Notes: generated by a model from the letters alone, not told the origin. Counted from the stretch's first letter, positions 28,829 to 36,963 are shown. The stretch is DNA of 38,481 nt from Pseudomonas oryzihabitans (GCF_007665395.1 NZ_VDND01000019.1:1-38481); one strand, 5' to 3'. Made by a program: numbers and translations.

Positions 28829-29263
28829 TTATTCCTCGATCTTGCCGCCAGCTGCTTCGATGGCTGCACGTGCACCCTTGGTGGCACCAATGCCCTTCAG
28901 GGTAACGGCACGAGTGACGTCGCCGGACAGCACGACTTTCACACGCTTGATGTCGCGGCTGATCACGTTGGCGTCTTTCAGCGCCTGCAGATCGACGACG
29001 TCGACATCGACCTTGGCCAGCTCGGAGGTACGAACCTCGGCACGGTCCAGGGCCTTCAGCGAAACGAAGCCGAACTTCGGCAGACGACGGTGCAGCGGCT
29101 GCTGGCCGCCCTCGAAACCGGGGGCAACCTTGCCACCGGAGCGGGAGGTCAGACCCTTGTGGCCGCGGCCACCGGTCTTGCCCAGGCCGCTACCGATACC
29201 ACGACCGGGACGCAGCTTCTCGCGGCGAGCGCCGGGAGCGGAACGCAGATCGTTCAATTTCAT
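28829..29263 (-). CDS. rplO: 50S ribosomal protein L15
   Basis: 144 aa; late-assembling large-subunit protein with a long Gly/Arg/Lys-rich extended arm (RPGRGIGSGLGKTGGRGHKG) threading into 23S rRNA. Globular C-terminal half with VKVVLSGDVTRAVTLKGIGATKGARAAIEAAGG. 3 bp after rpmD; its stop abuts the secY ATG. Confidence 0.98.
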   Translation of the reverse strand: MKLNDLRSAPGARREKLRPGRGIGSGLGKTGGRGHKGLTSRSGGKVAPGFEGGQQPLHRRLPKFGFVSLKALDRAEVRTSELAKVDVDVVDLQALKDANVISRDIKRVKVVLSGDVTRAVTLKGIGATKGARAAIEAAGGKIEE

Positions 29264-29266
29264 GAC

Positions 29267-29449
29267 TTAACCCTCCACACGCAGAAGGTAGTAGGCCTTG
29301 TTAATCATGCCGCGGTTTTCAGGGGTGTCCTGAACTTCGACGGTATGATTGATGCGACGCAGGCCGAGACCCTTGACGCAAGCCTTGTGATTGGCCAGAC
29401 GGCCGTGGACGCTCTTGATCAGCGTGACCTTGACGGTTGCAGTAGCCAT
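29267..29449 (-). CDS. rpmD: 50S ribosomal protein L30
   Basis: 60 aa. ATG at 29449 giving MATATVKVTLIKSVHGR; the frame is open further upstream inside rpsE, but this start matches the family length. Ferredoxin-like fold; GLGLRRINHTVEVQDTPENRGMI is diagnostic. Two bp after rpsE. Confidence 0.97.
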   Translation of the reverse strand: MATATVKVTLIKSVHGRLANHKACVKGLGLRRINHTVEVQDTPENRGMINKAYYLLRVEG

Positions 29450-29451
29450 GA

Positions 29452-29952
29452 TCAGAGGATCTCCTCGACGCTCTTGCCACGCTTGGCGGCAACAGCTTCC
29501 GGCGCCTGCATGTGCTTGAGACCTTCGAAGGTCGCGTACACCACGTTTACCGGGTTGGTGGAGCCGTAGCACTTGGCTAGGACGTTCTGCACACCAGCCA
29601 CTTCCAGCACGGCGCGCATGGCACCGCCGGCGATGATGCCGGTACCGTCGGAAGCGGGCTGCATGTACACCTTGGAGGCGCCATGGGCGGCCTTGACCGG
29701 GTACTGCAGGGTGGTGCCGTTCAGATCCACCTGGATCATGTTGCGGCGAGCAGCTTCCATCGCCTTCTGGATGGCGGCAGGCACTTCACGGGCCTTGCCA
29801 CGGCCGAAGCCAACGCGGCCCTTGCCATCGCCAACCACGGTCAGAGCGGTGAAGGCGAAAATACGGCCGCCTTTCACGGTTTTGGCTACGCGGTTAACTT
29901 GAACCAGCTTCTCGATATAGCCTTCGTCGCGCTTTTGATCGTTATTTGCCAT
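29452..29952 (-). CDS. rpsE: 30S ribosomal protein S5
   Basis: 166 aa; lines the mRNA entry channel with S3 and S4 and affects decoding accuracy. N-terminal double-stranded RNA-binding-like domain (YIEKLVQVNRVAKTVKGGR, FAFTALTVVGDGKGRVGFG) and C-terminal domain (ASDGTGIIAGGAMRAVLEVAG). The KTVKGGR loop is where spectinomycin-resistance changes occur; the usual wild-type-like sequence is seen here. 3 bp after rplR. Confidence 0.99.
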   Translation of the reverse strand: MANNDQKRDEGYIEKLVQVNRVAKTVKGGRIFAFTALTVVGDGKGRVGFGRGKAREVPAAIQKAMEAARRNMIQVDLNGTTLQYPVKAAHGASKVYMQPASDGTGIIAGGAMRAVLEVAGVQNVLAKCYGSTNPVNVVYATFEGLKHMQAPEAVAAKRGKSVEEIL

Positions 29953-29955
29953 GAC

Positions 29956-30306
29956 TTAGAACTCCAGCCCGCCTTCACGAGCAGCGTCGGCCAGCGCTTT
30001 GACGCGACCATGGTACTTGAAGCCAGAACGATCAAAGGCCACCTGGGTAACGCCAGCGGCCTTGGCACGCTCGGCGACCAGCAGACCAACTTTCTTGGCC
30101 GCCTCGACGTTGCTGGTAGCGCTTTCGCGCAGTTCTTTGTCCAGCGTAGAAGCGCTGGCCAGCACCTTGCTGCCGTCGGCCGCGATGACCTGGGCATAGA
30201 TGTGCTGGGAAGAGCGGTACACGCACAGACGGACCACTTCCAGCTCGCGCATCTTCAGGCGAGCCTTGCGAGCGCGACGCAGTCGGGTTTCTTTCTTGAC
30301 GGTCAT
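29956..30306 (-). CDS. rplR: 50S ribosomal protein L18
   Basis: 116 aa; binds 5S rRNA with L5 and L25 in the central protuberance. Arg/Lys-rich N-terminus (TVKKETRLRRARKARLKMRELEVVRLCVYRS), then IYAQVIAADGSKVLASAST and FDRSGFKYHGRVKALADAAREGGLEF. 10 bp after rplF. Confidence 0.98.
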   Translation of the reverse strand: MTVKKETRLRRARKARLKMRELEVVRLCVYRSSQHIYAQVIAADGSKVLASASTLDKELRESATSNVEAAKKVGLLVAERAKAAGVTQVAFDRSGFKYHGRVKALADAAREGGLEF

Positions 30307-30316
30307 TTGCTATGCC

Positions 30317-30850
30317 CTACTTTTTCTTGGCTTCTTTACGGTGGACGACTTCGTCGGCATACCGTACACCTTTGCCCTTGTAAGGCTCTGGCGGACGGAA
30401 ACCACGAATCTCAGCCGCAACCTGGCCGACCAGCTGCTTGTCGATACCCTTGATCAGGATTTCGGTCTGGTTGGGGGTTTCTGCGGTGATGCCTTGCGGC
30501 AGGTCGTAGTCCACGGGGTGAGAGAAGCCCAGAGCGAGGTTCAGCACCTGACCTTTGGCCTGGGCTTTGTAGCCCACACCGACCAGTTGCAGCTTGCGCT
30601 CGAAGCCCTGGCTGACGCCGACCACCATGTTGTTGACCAGGGCACGGGTAGTGCCGGCCATCGCACGGGTCTGCTGATCGCCATTGCGAGCAGCGAAACG
30701 CAGCTCACCGGACTCTTGAGTGACTTCAACGGACGGATGGACCTTCAGCTCCAGAGCGCCCTTGGCACCCTTGATCGAAAGCGCCTGACCGGCCAGATTA
30801 ACTTCGACGCCTGCAGGCAGTCTTACAGGGTTCTTAGCAACGCGAGACAT
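30317..30850 (-). CDS. rplF: 50S ribosomal protein L6
   Basis: 177 aa, two similar domains; near the factor-binding site and essential for late 50S assembly. MSRVAKNPVRLPAGVEV start and the C-terminal motif RGFRPPEPYKGKGVRY, invariant in bacterial L6. 11 bp after rpsH. Confidence 0.99.
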   Translation of the reverse strand: MSRVAKNPVRLPAGVEVNLAGQALSIKGAKGALELKVHPSVEVTQESGELRFAARNGDQQTRAMAGTTRALVNNMVVGVSQGFERKLQLVGVGYKAQAKGQVLNLALGFSHPVDYDLPQGITAETPNQTEILIKGIDKQLVGQVAAEIRGFRPPEPYKGKGVRYADEVVHRKEAKKK

Positions 30851-30861
30851 GCTGATTCCCC

Positions 30862-31254
30862 TTAGAAGACTGTGCAGAGCACTTCGCCGCCAACACCAGC
30901 AGCACGGGCTGCGCGATCAGTCATCACACCTTTGTTGGTGGAAACGATCGACACGCCCAGACCGCCACGCACTTTCGGCAGCTGGTCAACGGCTTTGTAC
31001 TGGCGCAGACCGGGACGGCTGCTACGCTTGAGTTCTTCGATGACAGGCTTGCCTTCGAAGTACTTCAGCTCGATGGACAGCGACGGCTTGGATTCCGCGC
31101 TGACCTGAAAATCCGCGATGTAACCTTCGTCCTTGAGGACTTTGGCGACGGCAGCCTTCAGCTTGGAAGAAGGCATGCTCACAACGGCCTTTTCAGCCAT
31201 CTGGGCATTACGGATACGAGTTAGCATGTCTGCTAACGGGTCCTGCATACTCAT
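30862..31254 (-). CDS. rpsH: 30S ribosomal protein S8
   Basis: 130 aa; primary 16S binder of the central domain and translational repressor of the spc operon in E. coli. Start MSMQDPLADMLTRIRNAQ, chosen over the second Met because AGGAG lies 10 bases before the first. C-terminal STNKGVMTDRAARAAGVGGEVLCTVF is the RNA-binding end. Preceded by a 162-bp gap containing a hairpin and a strong promoter, unlike the usual tight packing. Confidence 0.99.
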   Translation of the reverse strand: MSMQDPLADMLTRIRNAQMAEKAVVSMPSSKLKAAVAKVLKDEGYIADFQVSAESKPSLSIELKYFEGKPVIEELKRSSRPGLRQYKAVDQLPKVRGGLGVSIVSTNKGVMTDRAARAAGVGGEVLCTVF

Positions 31255-31333
31255 GGGCTATTAGCTCCTAATACAGAAATTGAGCCTTCCGGCTCTCAAA
31301 ATCACCCCTCGGCAATAGGCCGATTCGGGCGAG
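31255..31333 (-). promoter_or_regulatory. Structured 5' leader of rpsH
   Basis: The predicted leader (about 79 nt) can form CTCGGC/GCCGAG (with a 19-nt loop) and a GAGCC-GGAA-GGCTC hairpin before the AGGAG site. Such structure could be a site for S8 or another ribosomal protein. Pairings are by eye; the ligand is speculative. Confidence 0.35.
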
Positions 31334-31339
31334 CCGAGC

Positions 31340-31368
31340 ATTCTAGAGATGCGCCTGAAACGAATCAA
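31340..31368 (-). promoter_or_regulatory. Internal spc-operon promoter before rpsH
   Basis: -35 TTGATT (31368-31363), 17-bp spacer, -10 TAGAAT (31345-31340): 4/6 and 5/6 matches. The same -10 hexamer is used before rpsJ. Start near 31333. Confidence 0.7.
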
Positions 31369-31389
31369 GCCCCAAAAGGGGCTTGATTC
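31362..31389 (-). terminator. Hairpin in the rpsN-rpsH gap
   Basis: GAATCAAGCCCC-TTTT-GGGGCTTGATTC (minus sense), 12-bp perfect stem with U tetraloop, followed by GTTTCAGG. 28 bp after the rpsN stop. Intrinsic terminator shape with a weak tail, so probably partial termination or mRNA end protection. Confidence 0.65.
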
Positions 31390-31416
31390 AATTACCGCGA
31401 TGAAAGGCGCTAGCTG

Positions 31417-31722
31417 TTACCAGCTGGCCTTCACCAGGCCGGGCACGTCACCGCGCATGGCTGCTTCACGCAGCTTGATGCGGGACAGACCGAACTTGCG
31501 GTACACGCCGTGCGGACGGCCGGTCAGGCGGCAGCGGTTACGCAGGCGGCTGGCGCTGGCGTCACGGGGCTGCTTCTGCAGGGCGACCTGGGCATTCCAA
31601 CGGTCCTCGGGGGAGGCGTTGACATTACCGATGGTCGCCTTCAACTCGGCGCGCTTCTTGGCGAACTTGGCAACCGTCTGCTGACGCTTCAGCTCGCGGT
31701 TAATCATGCTTTGCTTAGCCAT
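31417..31722 (-). CDS. rpsN: 30S ribosomal protein S14 (zinc-independent long form)
   Basis: 101 aa; 30S head, near S3 and S10. MAKQSMINRELKRQQTVAKFAKKR start and the C-terminal CRLTGRPHGVYRKFGLSRIKLREAA. It lacks the paired CxxC motifs of the short zinc form, so it is the long C-minus type usual in gammaproteobacteria. Followed by the unusual 162-bp gap before rpsH. Confidence 0.98.
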   Translation of the reverse strand: MAKQSMINRELKRQQTVAKFAKKRAELKATIGNVNASPEDRWNAQVALQKQPRDASASRLRNRCRLTGRPHGVYRKFGLSRIKLREAAMRGDVPGLVKASW

Positions 31723-31735
31723 CTGAAGACCTCAA

Positions 31736-32275
31736 TCAGTTACGGAACGGGAAGTTGAACGCACGCAGCAGCGCACGGCCTTCCTCGTCGGTACGAGCGG
31801 TGGTGGTCAGGGTGATGTCCATACCACGCAGCGCATCGATCTTGTCGTAATCGATTTCCGGGAAGATGATCTGCTCTTTCACGCCCATGCTGTAGTTGCC
31901 ACGACCATCGAAGGACTTGGCATTCAGGCCGCGGAAGTCACGCACGCGCGGCAGGGAGATGGACAGCAGACGATCCAGGAATTCGTACATGCGATCGCTA
32001 CGCAGGGTCACCTTGACGCCGATCGGCCAGCCTTCGCGAATCTTGAAGCCAGCAATGGAATTGCGGGCATAAGTCACGACCGGCTTTTGACCAGCGATCT
32101 TTTCCAGGTCAGCTACGGCGTTGTCGATGATCTTCTTGTCACCGACCGCTTCGCCCAGACCCATGTTCAAGGTGATCTTGGTGATGCGCGGAACTTCCAT
32201 CACGTTACCCAGCTGAAGCTGCTCTTTCAGCTTGGGCGCGATTTCCTTCCGATAAATCTCTTTCAATCGAGCCAT
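31736..32275 (-). CDS. rplE: 50S ribosomal protein L5
   Basis: 179 aa; binds 5S rRNA, contacts P-site tRNA and S13 across the subunit bridge. MARLKEIYRKEIAPKLKEQL start, ITLNMGLGEAVGDKKIIDNAVADL and the C-terminal GMDITLTTTARTDEEGRALLRAFNFPFRN. 19 bp after rplX. Confidence 0.99.
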   Translation of the reverse strand: MARLKEIYRKEIAPKLKEQLQLGNVMEVPRITKITLNMGLGEAVGDKKIIDNAVADLEKIAGQKPVVTYARNSIAGFKIREGWPIGVKVTLRSDRMYEFLDRLLSISLPRVRDFRGLNAKSFDGRGNYSMGVKEQIIFPEIDYDKIDALRGMDITLTTTARTDEEGRALLRAFNFPFRN

Positions 32276-32294
32276 GGTGATCTACCTAGCAGCT

Positions 32295-32609
32295 TCAGGC
32301 CTGGACCGCTTTTTGGGTCGACTTGAAGATACGAATCTTCTTGCCGTCTTCGACTTTGAAACCAACGCGGTCAGCCTTGTTGGTCTCGGAGTTGAAAATG
32401 GCAACGTTGGAGACATGCAGAGGGGCTTCTTTCTCTACGATGCCACCCTGAACGCCCAGCATGGGGTTGGGCTTGGTGTGGCGCTTGATCAGGTTGACCC
32501 CGCCAACGACCAGACGGTCATCGGCGAGTACCTTCAGCACCTTGCCACGCTTGCCCTTGTCCTTGCCGGCAATGACGATTACCTCGTCGTCACGACGAAT
32601 CTTTTGCAT
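32295..32609 (-). CDS. rplX: 50S ribosomal protein L24
   Basis: 104 aa; initiates 50S assembly at the 5' end of 23S rRNA. KOW motif in VIVIAGKDKGKRGKVLKVLADDRLVVGGVN near the N-terminus. Starts MQKIRRDDEV, matching Pseudomonas L24. 12 bp after rplN. Confidence 0.98.
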   Translation of the reverse strand: MQKIRRDDEVIVIAGKDKGKRGKVLKVLADDRLVVGGVNLIKRHTKPNPMLGVQGGIVEKEAPLHVSNVAIFNSETNKADRVGFKVEDGKKIRIFKSTQKAVQA

Positions 32610-32621
32610 GTCGGCTACTCC

Positions 32622-32990
32622 TTACAGCACTTCGGGGGCAAGGGAGACGATCTTCATGAACTTCTCGGAGCGAAGTTCACGGGTCACCGGCCCAAAGATA
32701 CGGGTGCCAATCGGCTCTTGCTTGTTGTTCAGCAGAACCGCGGCGTTGCCGTCGAAGCGGATGATGGAACCGTCGGTGCGGCGGACGCCGTGCTTGGTAC
32801 GCACGACGACAGCAGTCATCACCTGACCTTTCTTCACCTTGCCGCGCGGAATTGCTTCCTTGACGGTGACTTTGATGATGTCGCCGATGCCGGCGTAACG
32901 GCGGTGGGAACCGCCGAGCACCTTGATGCACATCACGCGACGAGCGCCGCTGTTGTCGGCGACGTCAAGCATGGATTGAGTCTGGATCAT
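32622..32990 (-). CDS. rplN: 50S ribosomal protein L14
   Basis: 122 aa; beta-barrel protein at the subunit interface, also the docking site of the silencing factor RsfS. MIQTQSMLDVADNSGARRVMCIKVLGG start; C-terminal RIFGPVTRELRSEKFMKIVSLAPEVL. 12 bp after rpsQ. First gene of the classical spc operon, but no promoter was seen in the short gap. Confidence 0.99.
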   Translation of the reverse strand: MIQTQSMLDVADNSGARRVMCIKVLGGSHRRYAGIGDIIKVTVKEAIPRGKVKKGQVMTAVVVRTKHGVRRTDGSIIRFDGNAAVLLNNKQEPIGTRIFGPVTRELRSEKFMKIVSLAPEVL

Positions 32991-33002
32991 GGCTCTCTAC
33001 CC

Positions 33003-33269
33003 TTATACCTGAACGGCGCGCTCGACGACGTCAACCAGGGTCCACGCCTTGGTCTTGGCCAGCGGGCGGGTTTCGCGAATGGTGACCAGGTCACCAATGC
33101 GGCACTGATTGGTTTCGTCGTGAGCGTGCAGCTTGGTGGAACGCTTCACGTATTTGCCGTAGATCGGGTGCTTGACGCGACGCTCGATCAGTACGGTGAC
33201 GGTTTTGTCCATCTTGTCGCTGACCACTCGGCCGGTCAGCGTACGGACAGTTTTTTCAGCTTCAGCCAT
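33003..33269 (-). CDS. rpsQ: 30S ribosomal protein S17
   Basis: 88 aa from ATG (MAEAEKTVRTLTGRVVSDKMDKT); an in-frame GTG two codons earlier overlaps the rpmC stop and is less likely. OB-fold primary 16S binder. VLIERRVKHPIYGKYVKRSTKLHAHDE is the S17 signature. 2 bp after rpmC. Confidence 0.98.
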   Translation of the reverse strand: MAEAEKTVRTLTGRVVSDKMDKTVTVLIERRVKHPIYGKYVKRSTKLHAHDETNQCRIGDLVTIRETRPLAKTKAWTLVDVVERAVQV

Positions 33270-33271
33270 GA

Positions 33272-33463
33272 TCACTTACCTGCTTGCTGGTTCAGCACAG
33301 TCTTGACGCGAGCAATGTCGCGCTTCACTTGCGAGAGCATGTGAGACTGACCCAACTGGCCAGTTGCCTTCTGCATACGCAGATTGAACTGGTCACGCAG
33401 CAGGTTGAGAAGCTGCTCGTTCAGCTCCTCTACGGATTTCTCACGCAAATCTTTCGCTTTCAT
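33272..33463 (-). CDS. rpmC: 50S ribosomal protein L29
   Basis: 63 aa two-helix protein near the exit tunnel, next to L23. MKAKDLREKSVEELNEQLLNLLRDQFNLRM. The ATG shares one base with the rplP stop (TGATG), so coupling is likely. An in-frame ATG one codon upstream exists within rplP. Confidence 0.98.
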   Translation of the reverse strand: MKAKDLREKSVEELNEQLLNLLRDQFNLRMQKATGQLGQSHMLSQVKRDIARVKTVLNQQAGK

Positions 33464-33876
33464 CACATCACCGTCCGCTTAACAAAGGAGGTTTCGAGCG
33501 GAAGCTTGGCAGCGGCCAGGGCAAATGCCTGACGCGCCAGATCCTCGGAAACACCCTCGATCTCGTACAGGACCTTGCCCGGCTGGATCTGGGCTACCCA
33601 GTACTCGACACTACCCTTACCTTTACCCATCCGCACTTCGAGAGGCTTCTTGGTGACAGGCTTGTCAGGGAAGACGCGGATCCAGATCTTGCCGCCACGC
33701 TTCACGTGACGGGTGAGCGCACGACGTGCGGATTCGATCTGGCGAGCGGTCAGACGGCCACGGCCGACAGCCTTCAGCGCGTACTCGCCGAAGCTGACCT
33801 TGCTACCGCGATGAGCCAGACCACGGTTGTGGCCGGTCATCTGCTTGCGGAATTTTGTACGCTTGGGTTGCAGCAT
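33463..33876 (-). CDS. rplP: 50S ribosomal protein L16
   Basis: 137 aa; organises the A-site and aminoacyl-tRNA binding. MLQPKRTKFRKQMTGHNRGLAHRGSKVSFGEYALKA start; VFPDKPVTKKPLEVRMGKGKGSVEYWVA contains the Arg hydroxylated by YcfD/RoxA-type oxygenases in E. coli. 12 bp after rpsC. Confidence 0.99.
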   Translation of the reverse strand: MLQPKRTKFRKQMTGHNRGLAHRGSKVSFGEYALKAVGRGRLTARQIESARRALTRHVKRGGKIWIRVFPDKPVTKKPLEVRMGKGKGSVEYWVAQIQPGKVLYEIEGVSEDLARQAFALAAAKLPLETSFVKRTVM

Positions 33877-33888
33877 GTTGCGTACTCC

Positions 33889-34578
33889 TTACTTAGCAGC
33901 AGCTTTTTTGCGCGGAGCCGGGGCGACGGGCTTGAGCTCTTCCTGGCGGCCACCAATGACCTCACCCTTGAAGATCCAGACCTTCACACCGATCACACCG
34001 TAAGTGGTGTGAGCTTCCGCAGTGGCGTAGTCGATATCGGCACGCAGGGTGTGCAGGGGCACACGACCTTCGCGATACCACTCGGTACGGGCGATTTCAG
34101 CACCGCCCAGACGACCGCTCACCTGAATCTTGATGCCTTTGGCACCAATGCGGATCGCGTTCTGCACGGCGCGCTTCATGGCGCGACGGAACATCACACG
34201 ACGCTCAAGCTGCTGCGCAACGCTCTGCGCAACCAGGGCACCGTCGAGCTCCGGCTTGCGGATCTCTTCGATGTTGATGTGCACGGGCACACCCATTCTT
34301 GCGGTCAGGTCCTGACGCAGCTTCTCGACATCCTCACCTTTCTTGCCGATCACGATACCGGGACGGGCGGTGTGGATGGTGATGCGTGCGGTTTGAGCCG
34401 GACGATGAATATCGATACGGCTTACGGACGCGCTTTTTAGTTTGTCCTGGAGGTACTCACGAACCTTCAGGTCGGCCAGCAGATAGTCCGCATAAGTGCG
34501 CTTATCCGCGTACCAGACCGAAGTGTGCTCCTTGACGATACCCAGGCGAATGCCATTGGGATGTACTTTCTGACCCAT
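33889..34578 (-). CDS. rpsC: 30S ribosomal protein S3
   Basis: 229 aa from ATG (MGQKVHPNGIRLGIVKEH). KH type II domain with GKKG loop (78-81) for RNA contact; with S4 and S5 forms the mRNA entry helicase. The C-terminal half reads GAKGIKIQVSGRLGGAEIARTEWYREGRVPLHTLRADIDY. Ends in an Ala/Lys tail. 13 bp after rplV. Confidence 0.99.
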   Translation of the reverse strand: MGQKVHPNGIRLGIVKEHTSVWYADKRTYADYLLADLKVREYLQDKLKSASVSRIDIHRPAQTARITIHTARPGIVIGKKGEDVEKLRQDLTARMGVPVHINIEEIRKPELDGALVAQSVAQQLERRVMFRRAMKRAVQNAIRIGAKGIKIQVSGRLGGAEIARTEWYREGRVPLHTLRADIDYATAEAHTTYGVIGVKVWIFKGEVIGGRQEELKPVAPAPRKKAAAK

Positions 34579-34591
34579 CTGATCGACTCCG

Positions 34592-34924
34592 TTACTTGTC
34601 CGCAACCTTGACCGTGATATGGCAAGACCGCTTCACGATGCGATCAGCACGACCTTTGGCACGCGGCATGATGCGCTTGAGCGAACGACCTTCGTTTACG
34701 AAGACGGTGGAAACCTTCAGGTCATCCACGTCGGCGCCTTCATTGTGCTCAGCGTTGGCCACGGCCGACTCCAGCACTTTCTTCATGATTTCAGCGGCTT
34801 TCTTGCTGCTGAAAGTCAACAGGTTGAGCGCTTCGCCCACCTTCTTCCCGCGGATCTGGTCGGCGACCAAGCGGGCTTTCTGGGCGGAGATACGAGCGCC
34901 CGACAGCTTAGCGGCTACTTCCAT
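34592..34924 (-). CDS. rplV: 50S ribosomal protein L22
   Basis: 110 aa; its long beta-hairpin (about 80-100, STVFVNEGRSLKRIMPRAKGRADRI) narrows the exit tunnel with L4 and is where macrolide-resistance changes arise. The sequence here looks ordinary. Start MEVAAKLSGARISAQKARLVADQIRG. 12 bp after rpsS. Confidence 0.99.
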   Translation of the reverse strand: MEVAAKLSGARISAQKARLVADQIRGKKVGEALNLLTFSSKKAAEIMKKVLESAVANAEHNEGADVDDLKVSTVFVNEGRSLKRIMPRAKGRADRIVKRSCHITVKVADK

Positions 34925-34936
34925 CTTCCTTACCCC

Positions 34937-35212
34937 TTAACGCTTGGCTTTCTTGTCAGCCGCATGACCGCGATAGGTGCGGGTAGCAGCGAACTCGCCG
35001 AGTTTGTGGCCGACCATGTCTTCGTTCACCAGAACGGGGACATGTTGACGACCGTTGTGCACAGCGATGGTCAGACCGACCATCTGCGGCAGGATCATCG
35101 AACGACGCGACCAGGTCTTGATCGGCTTGCGCTCGTTTTTTTCCACCGCGACTTCGATCTTCTTCAACAGGTGAAGATCGATAAAAGGACCTTTCTTCAG
35201 AGAACGGGGCAC
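34937..35212 (-). CDS. rpsS: 30S ribosomal protein S19
   Basis: 91 aa; 30S head with S13, near A- and P-site tRNAs. MPRSLKKGPFIDLHLLKKIE start and the motif GHKLGEFAATRTYRGHAADKKAKR. 18 bp after rplB. Confidence 0.99.
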   Translation of the reverse strand: MPRSLKKGPFIDLHLLKKIEVAVEKNERKPIKTWSRRSMILPQMVGLTIAVHNGRQHVPVLVNEDMVGHKLGEFAATRTYRGHAADKKAKR

Positions 35213-35230
35213 AGTCGAATCCTCTACTGA

Positions 35231-36052
35231 TTACTTGCCGCGACGGACAATCATCTTGTCGGTACGCTTGTTGGAGCGCGTCTTGAGACCCTTGGTCTTG
35301 ACGCCCCATGGCGAAACCGGATGACGGCCACCGGAAGTACGACCTTCACCACCACCGTGCGGGTGATCGACCGGGTTCATGGCAACACCACGAACGGTCG
35401 GACGCACGCCACGCCAGCGGGTGGCACCGGCCTTACCCAGCGAACGCAGGCTGTGTTCACCGTTGGACACTTCGCCCAGGGTGGCACGGCACTCGGACAG
35501 CACCTTGCGCATTTCACCGCTGCGCAGGCGCACGGTGACGTAGGCGCCTTCACGGGCGACCAGCTGAGCGGAGGTACCCGCGGAACGAGCGATCTGAGCG
35601 CCTTTACCAGGCTTCAGCTCGATACCGTGGATGGTGCTACCGACCGGCACGTTACGCAGCGGCAGGTTGTTGCCGGCCTTGATGGGAGCGCCAGCGCCGG
35701 ACAGCAGTTGGTCACCAGCAACAACGCCCTTGGGGGCGATGATGTAGCGACGCTCGCCATCGGCGTACTTCAGCAGAGCGATGTGTGCAGTACGGTTCGG
35801 ATCGTATTCGATACGCTCAACGACGGCAGGGATGCCATCCTTGTTACGACGGAAGTCGACCAGACGGTAGTGCTGCTTGTGACCACCGCCGATGTGGCGA
35901 GTGGTGATACGACCATTGTTGTTACGGCCGCCGGACTTGCTCTTCTTCTCCAGCAAAGGGGCGTAGGGCGCGCCTTTGTGCAGATCGGAGTTGACCACCT
36001 TGACCACAAAGCGGCGGCCAGCGGAGGTCGGCTTGCATTTTACGATTGCCAT
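35231..36052 (-). CDS. rplB: 50S ribosomal protein L2
   Basis: 273 aa; one of the oldest ribosomal proteins, needed for subunit joining and near the peptidyl transferase centre. C-terminal RGVAMNPVDHPHGGGEGRTSGGRHPVSPWG contains the highly conserved histidine cluster. N-terminal KCKPTSAGRRFVVKV. 12 bp after rplW. Confidence 0.99.
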   Translation of the reverse strand: MAIVKCKPTSAGRRFVVKVVNSDLHKGAPYAPLLEKKSKSGGRNNNGRITTRHIGGGHKQHYRLVDFRRNKDGIPAVVERIEYDPNRTAHIALLKYADGERRYIIAPKGVVAGDQLLSGAGAPIKAGNNLPLRNVPVGSTIHGIELKPGKGAQIARSAGTSAQLVAREGAYVTVRLRSGEMRKVLSECRATLGEVSNGEHSLRSLGKAGATRWRGVRPTVRGVAMNPVDHPHGGGEGRTSGGRHPVSPWGVKTKGLKTRSNKRTDKMIVRRGK

Positions 36053-36064
36053 GATGCCCCCTGA

Positions 36065-36364
36065 TTACTCGGCGCTGCTGGAAAAGTCGAGATCCTGGCC
36101 CGGCTGGAGCGCGATGTACGCTTTTTTCCAGTCGTTACGCTTGCCCAGACCACGAGCGGTACGCTTGGTCTTGCCCTGGACGTTCAGGGTGCTGACGCTG
36201 CGAACCTTGACCTCGAACAGCTGCTCGACGGCCTTCTTGATTTCCAGCTTGGTTGCATCGGTGGCAACCTTGAATACGAACTGCTTCTGGCTGTCCGCCA
36301 GCATGGTGGCCTTCTCGGAGATGTGCGGGCCAAGCAGCACTTTGAATACGCGTTCCTGGTTCAT
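36065..36364 (-). CDS. rplW: 50S ribosomal protein L23
   Basis: 99 aa; lies at the tunnel exit and docks trigger factor and SRP. NQERVFKVLLGPHISEKATMLAD start and the basic loop VQGKTKRTARGLGKRNDWKKAYIAL. Start overlaps the rplD stop by 4 bp (ATGA). Confidence 0.99.
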   Translation of the reverse strand: MNQERVFKVLLGPHISEKATMLADSQKQFVFKVATDATKLEIKKAVEQLFEVKVRSVSTLNVQGKTKRTARGLGKRNDWKKAYIALQPGQDLDFSSSAE

Positions 36365-36963
36365 GCCAGCAGCTCCTCGAATTTCTTCACGGCGGACACA
36401 GTGACCAGCACCTTGTCGTAGGCGATCAGGCTGACCGGGTCGGAACCCTGGACATCACGAACGTCGACGAACGGCAGGTTGCGGGCGGCCAGGTACAGGT
36501 TCTGGTCGACAGCGTCGGTCACGATCAGCACGTCGCTCAGGCCCAGGCCGTCCAACTTGCTGACCAGGGTCTTGGTCTTGGGCGCGTCGACGGCGAAGTC
36601 GTCAACCACGACCAGACGGTCCAGACGAACCAGCTCGGCGAGGATGGAGCGCAGGGCAGCGCGGTACATCTTCTTGTTCAGCTTCTGGCTGTGATCCTGG
36701 GGCTTGGCTGCGAAAGCCACGCCACCGGAACGCCAGATGGGGCTGCGGATGGTACCGGCACGGGCACGACCGCTGCCCTTCTGACGCCAGGGCTTCTTGC
36801 CACCGCCACGGACTTCGGAACGGGTCTTCTGGGCACGGGTGCCCTGACGACCGCCAGCCATGTAGGCGACGACTGCCTGGTGAACCAGGGTCTCGTTGAA
36901 TTCACCGCCGAAGGTGTGCTCGGAGACTTCGATAGCTTGAGAGCCATTCACATTGAGTTGCAT
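36361..36963 (-). CDS. rplD: 50S ribosomal protein L4
   Basis: 200 aa from ATG (MQLNVNGSQAIEV). The extended loop (about 45-95, TRSEVRGGGKKPWRQKGSGRAR) reaches the exit tunnel. In E. coli L4 represses its own S10 operon by binding the leader and also inhibits RNase E. Whether leader control exists here is doubtful, because the rpsJ leader is only about 54 nt. 13 bp after rplC. Confidence 0.99.
   Translation of the reverse strand: MQLNVNGSQAIEVSEHTFGGEFNETLVHQAVVAYMAGGRQGTRAQKTRSEVRGGGKKPWRQKGSGRARAGTIRSPIWRSGGVAFAAKPQDHSQKLNKKMYRAALRSILAELVRLDRLVVVDDFAVDAPKTKTLVSKLDGLGLSDVLIVTDAVDQNLYLAARNLPFVDVRDVQGSDPVSLIAYDKVLVTVSAVKKFEELLA

Noticed and set aside
27356..29569. A 737-codon plus-strand open frame across secY, rplO, rpmD and rpmJ
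   Set aside because: It is antisense to well-identified ribosomal genes and SecY, and its residue content (His/Asp/Gln runs) is typical of a complement shadow.
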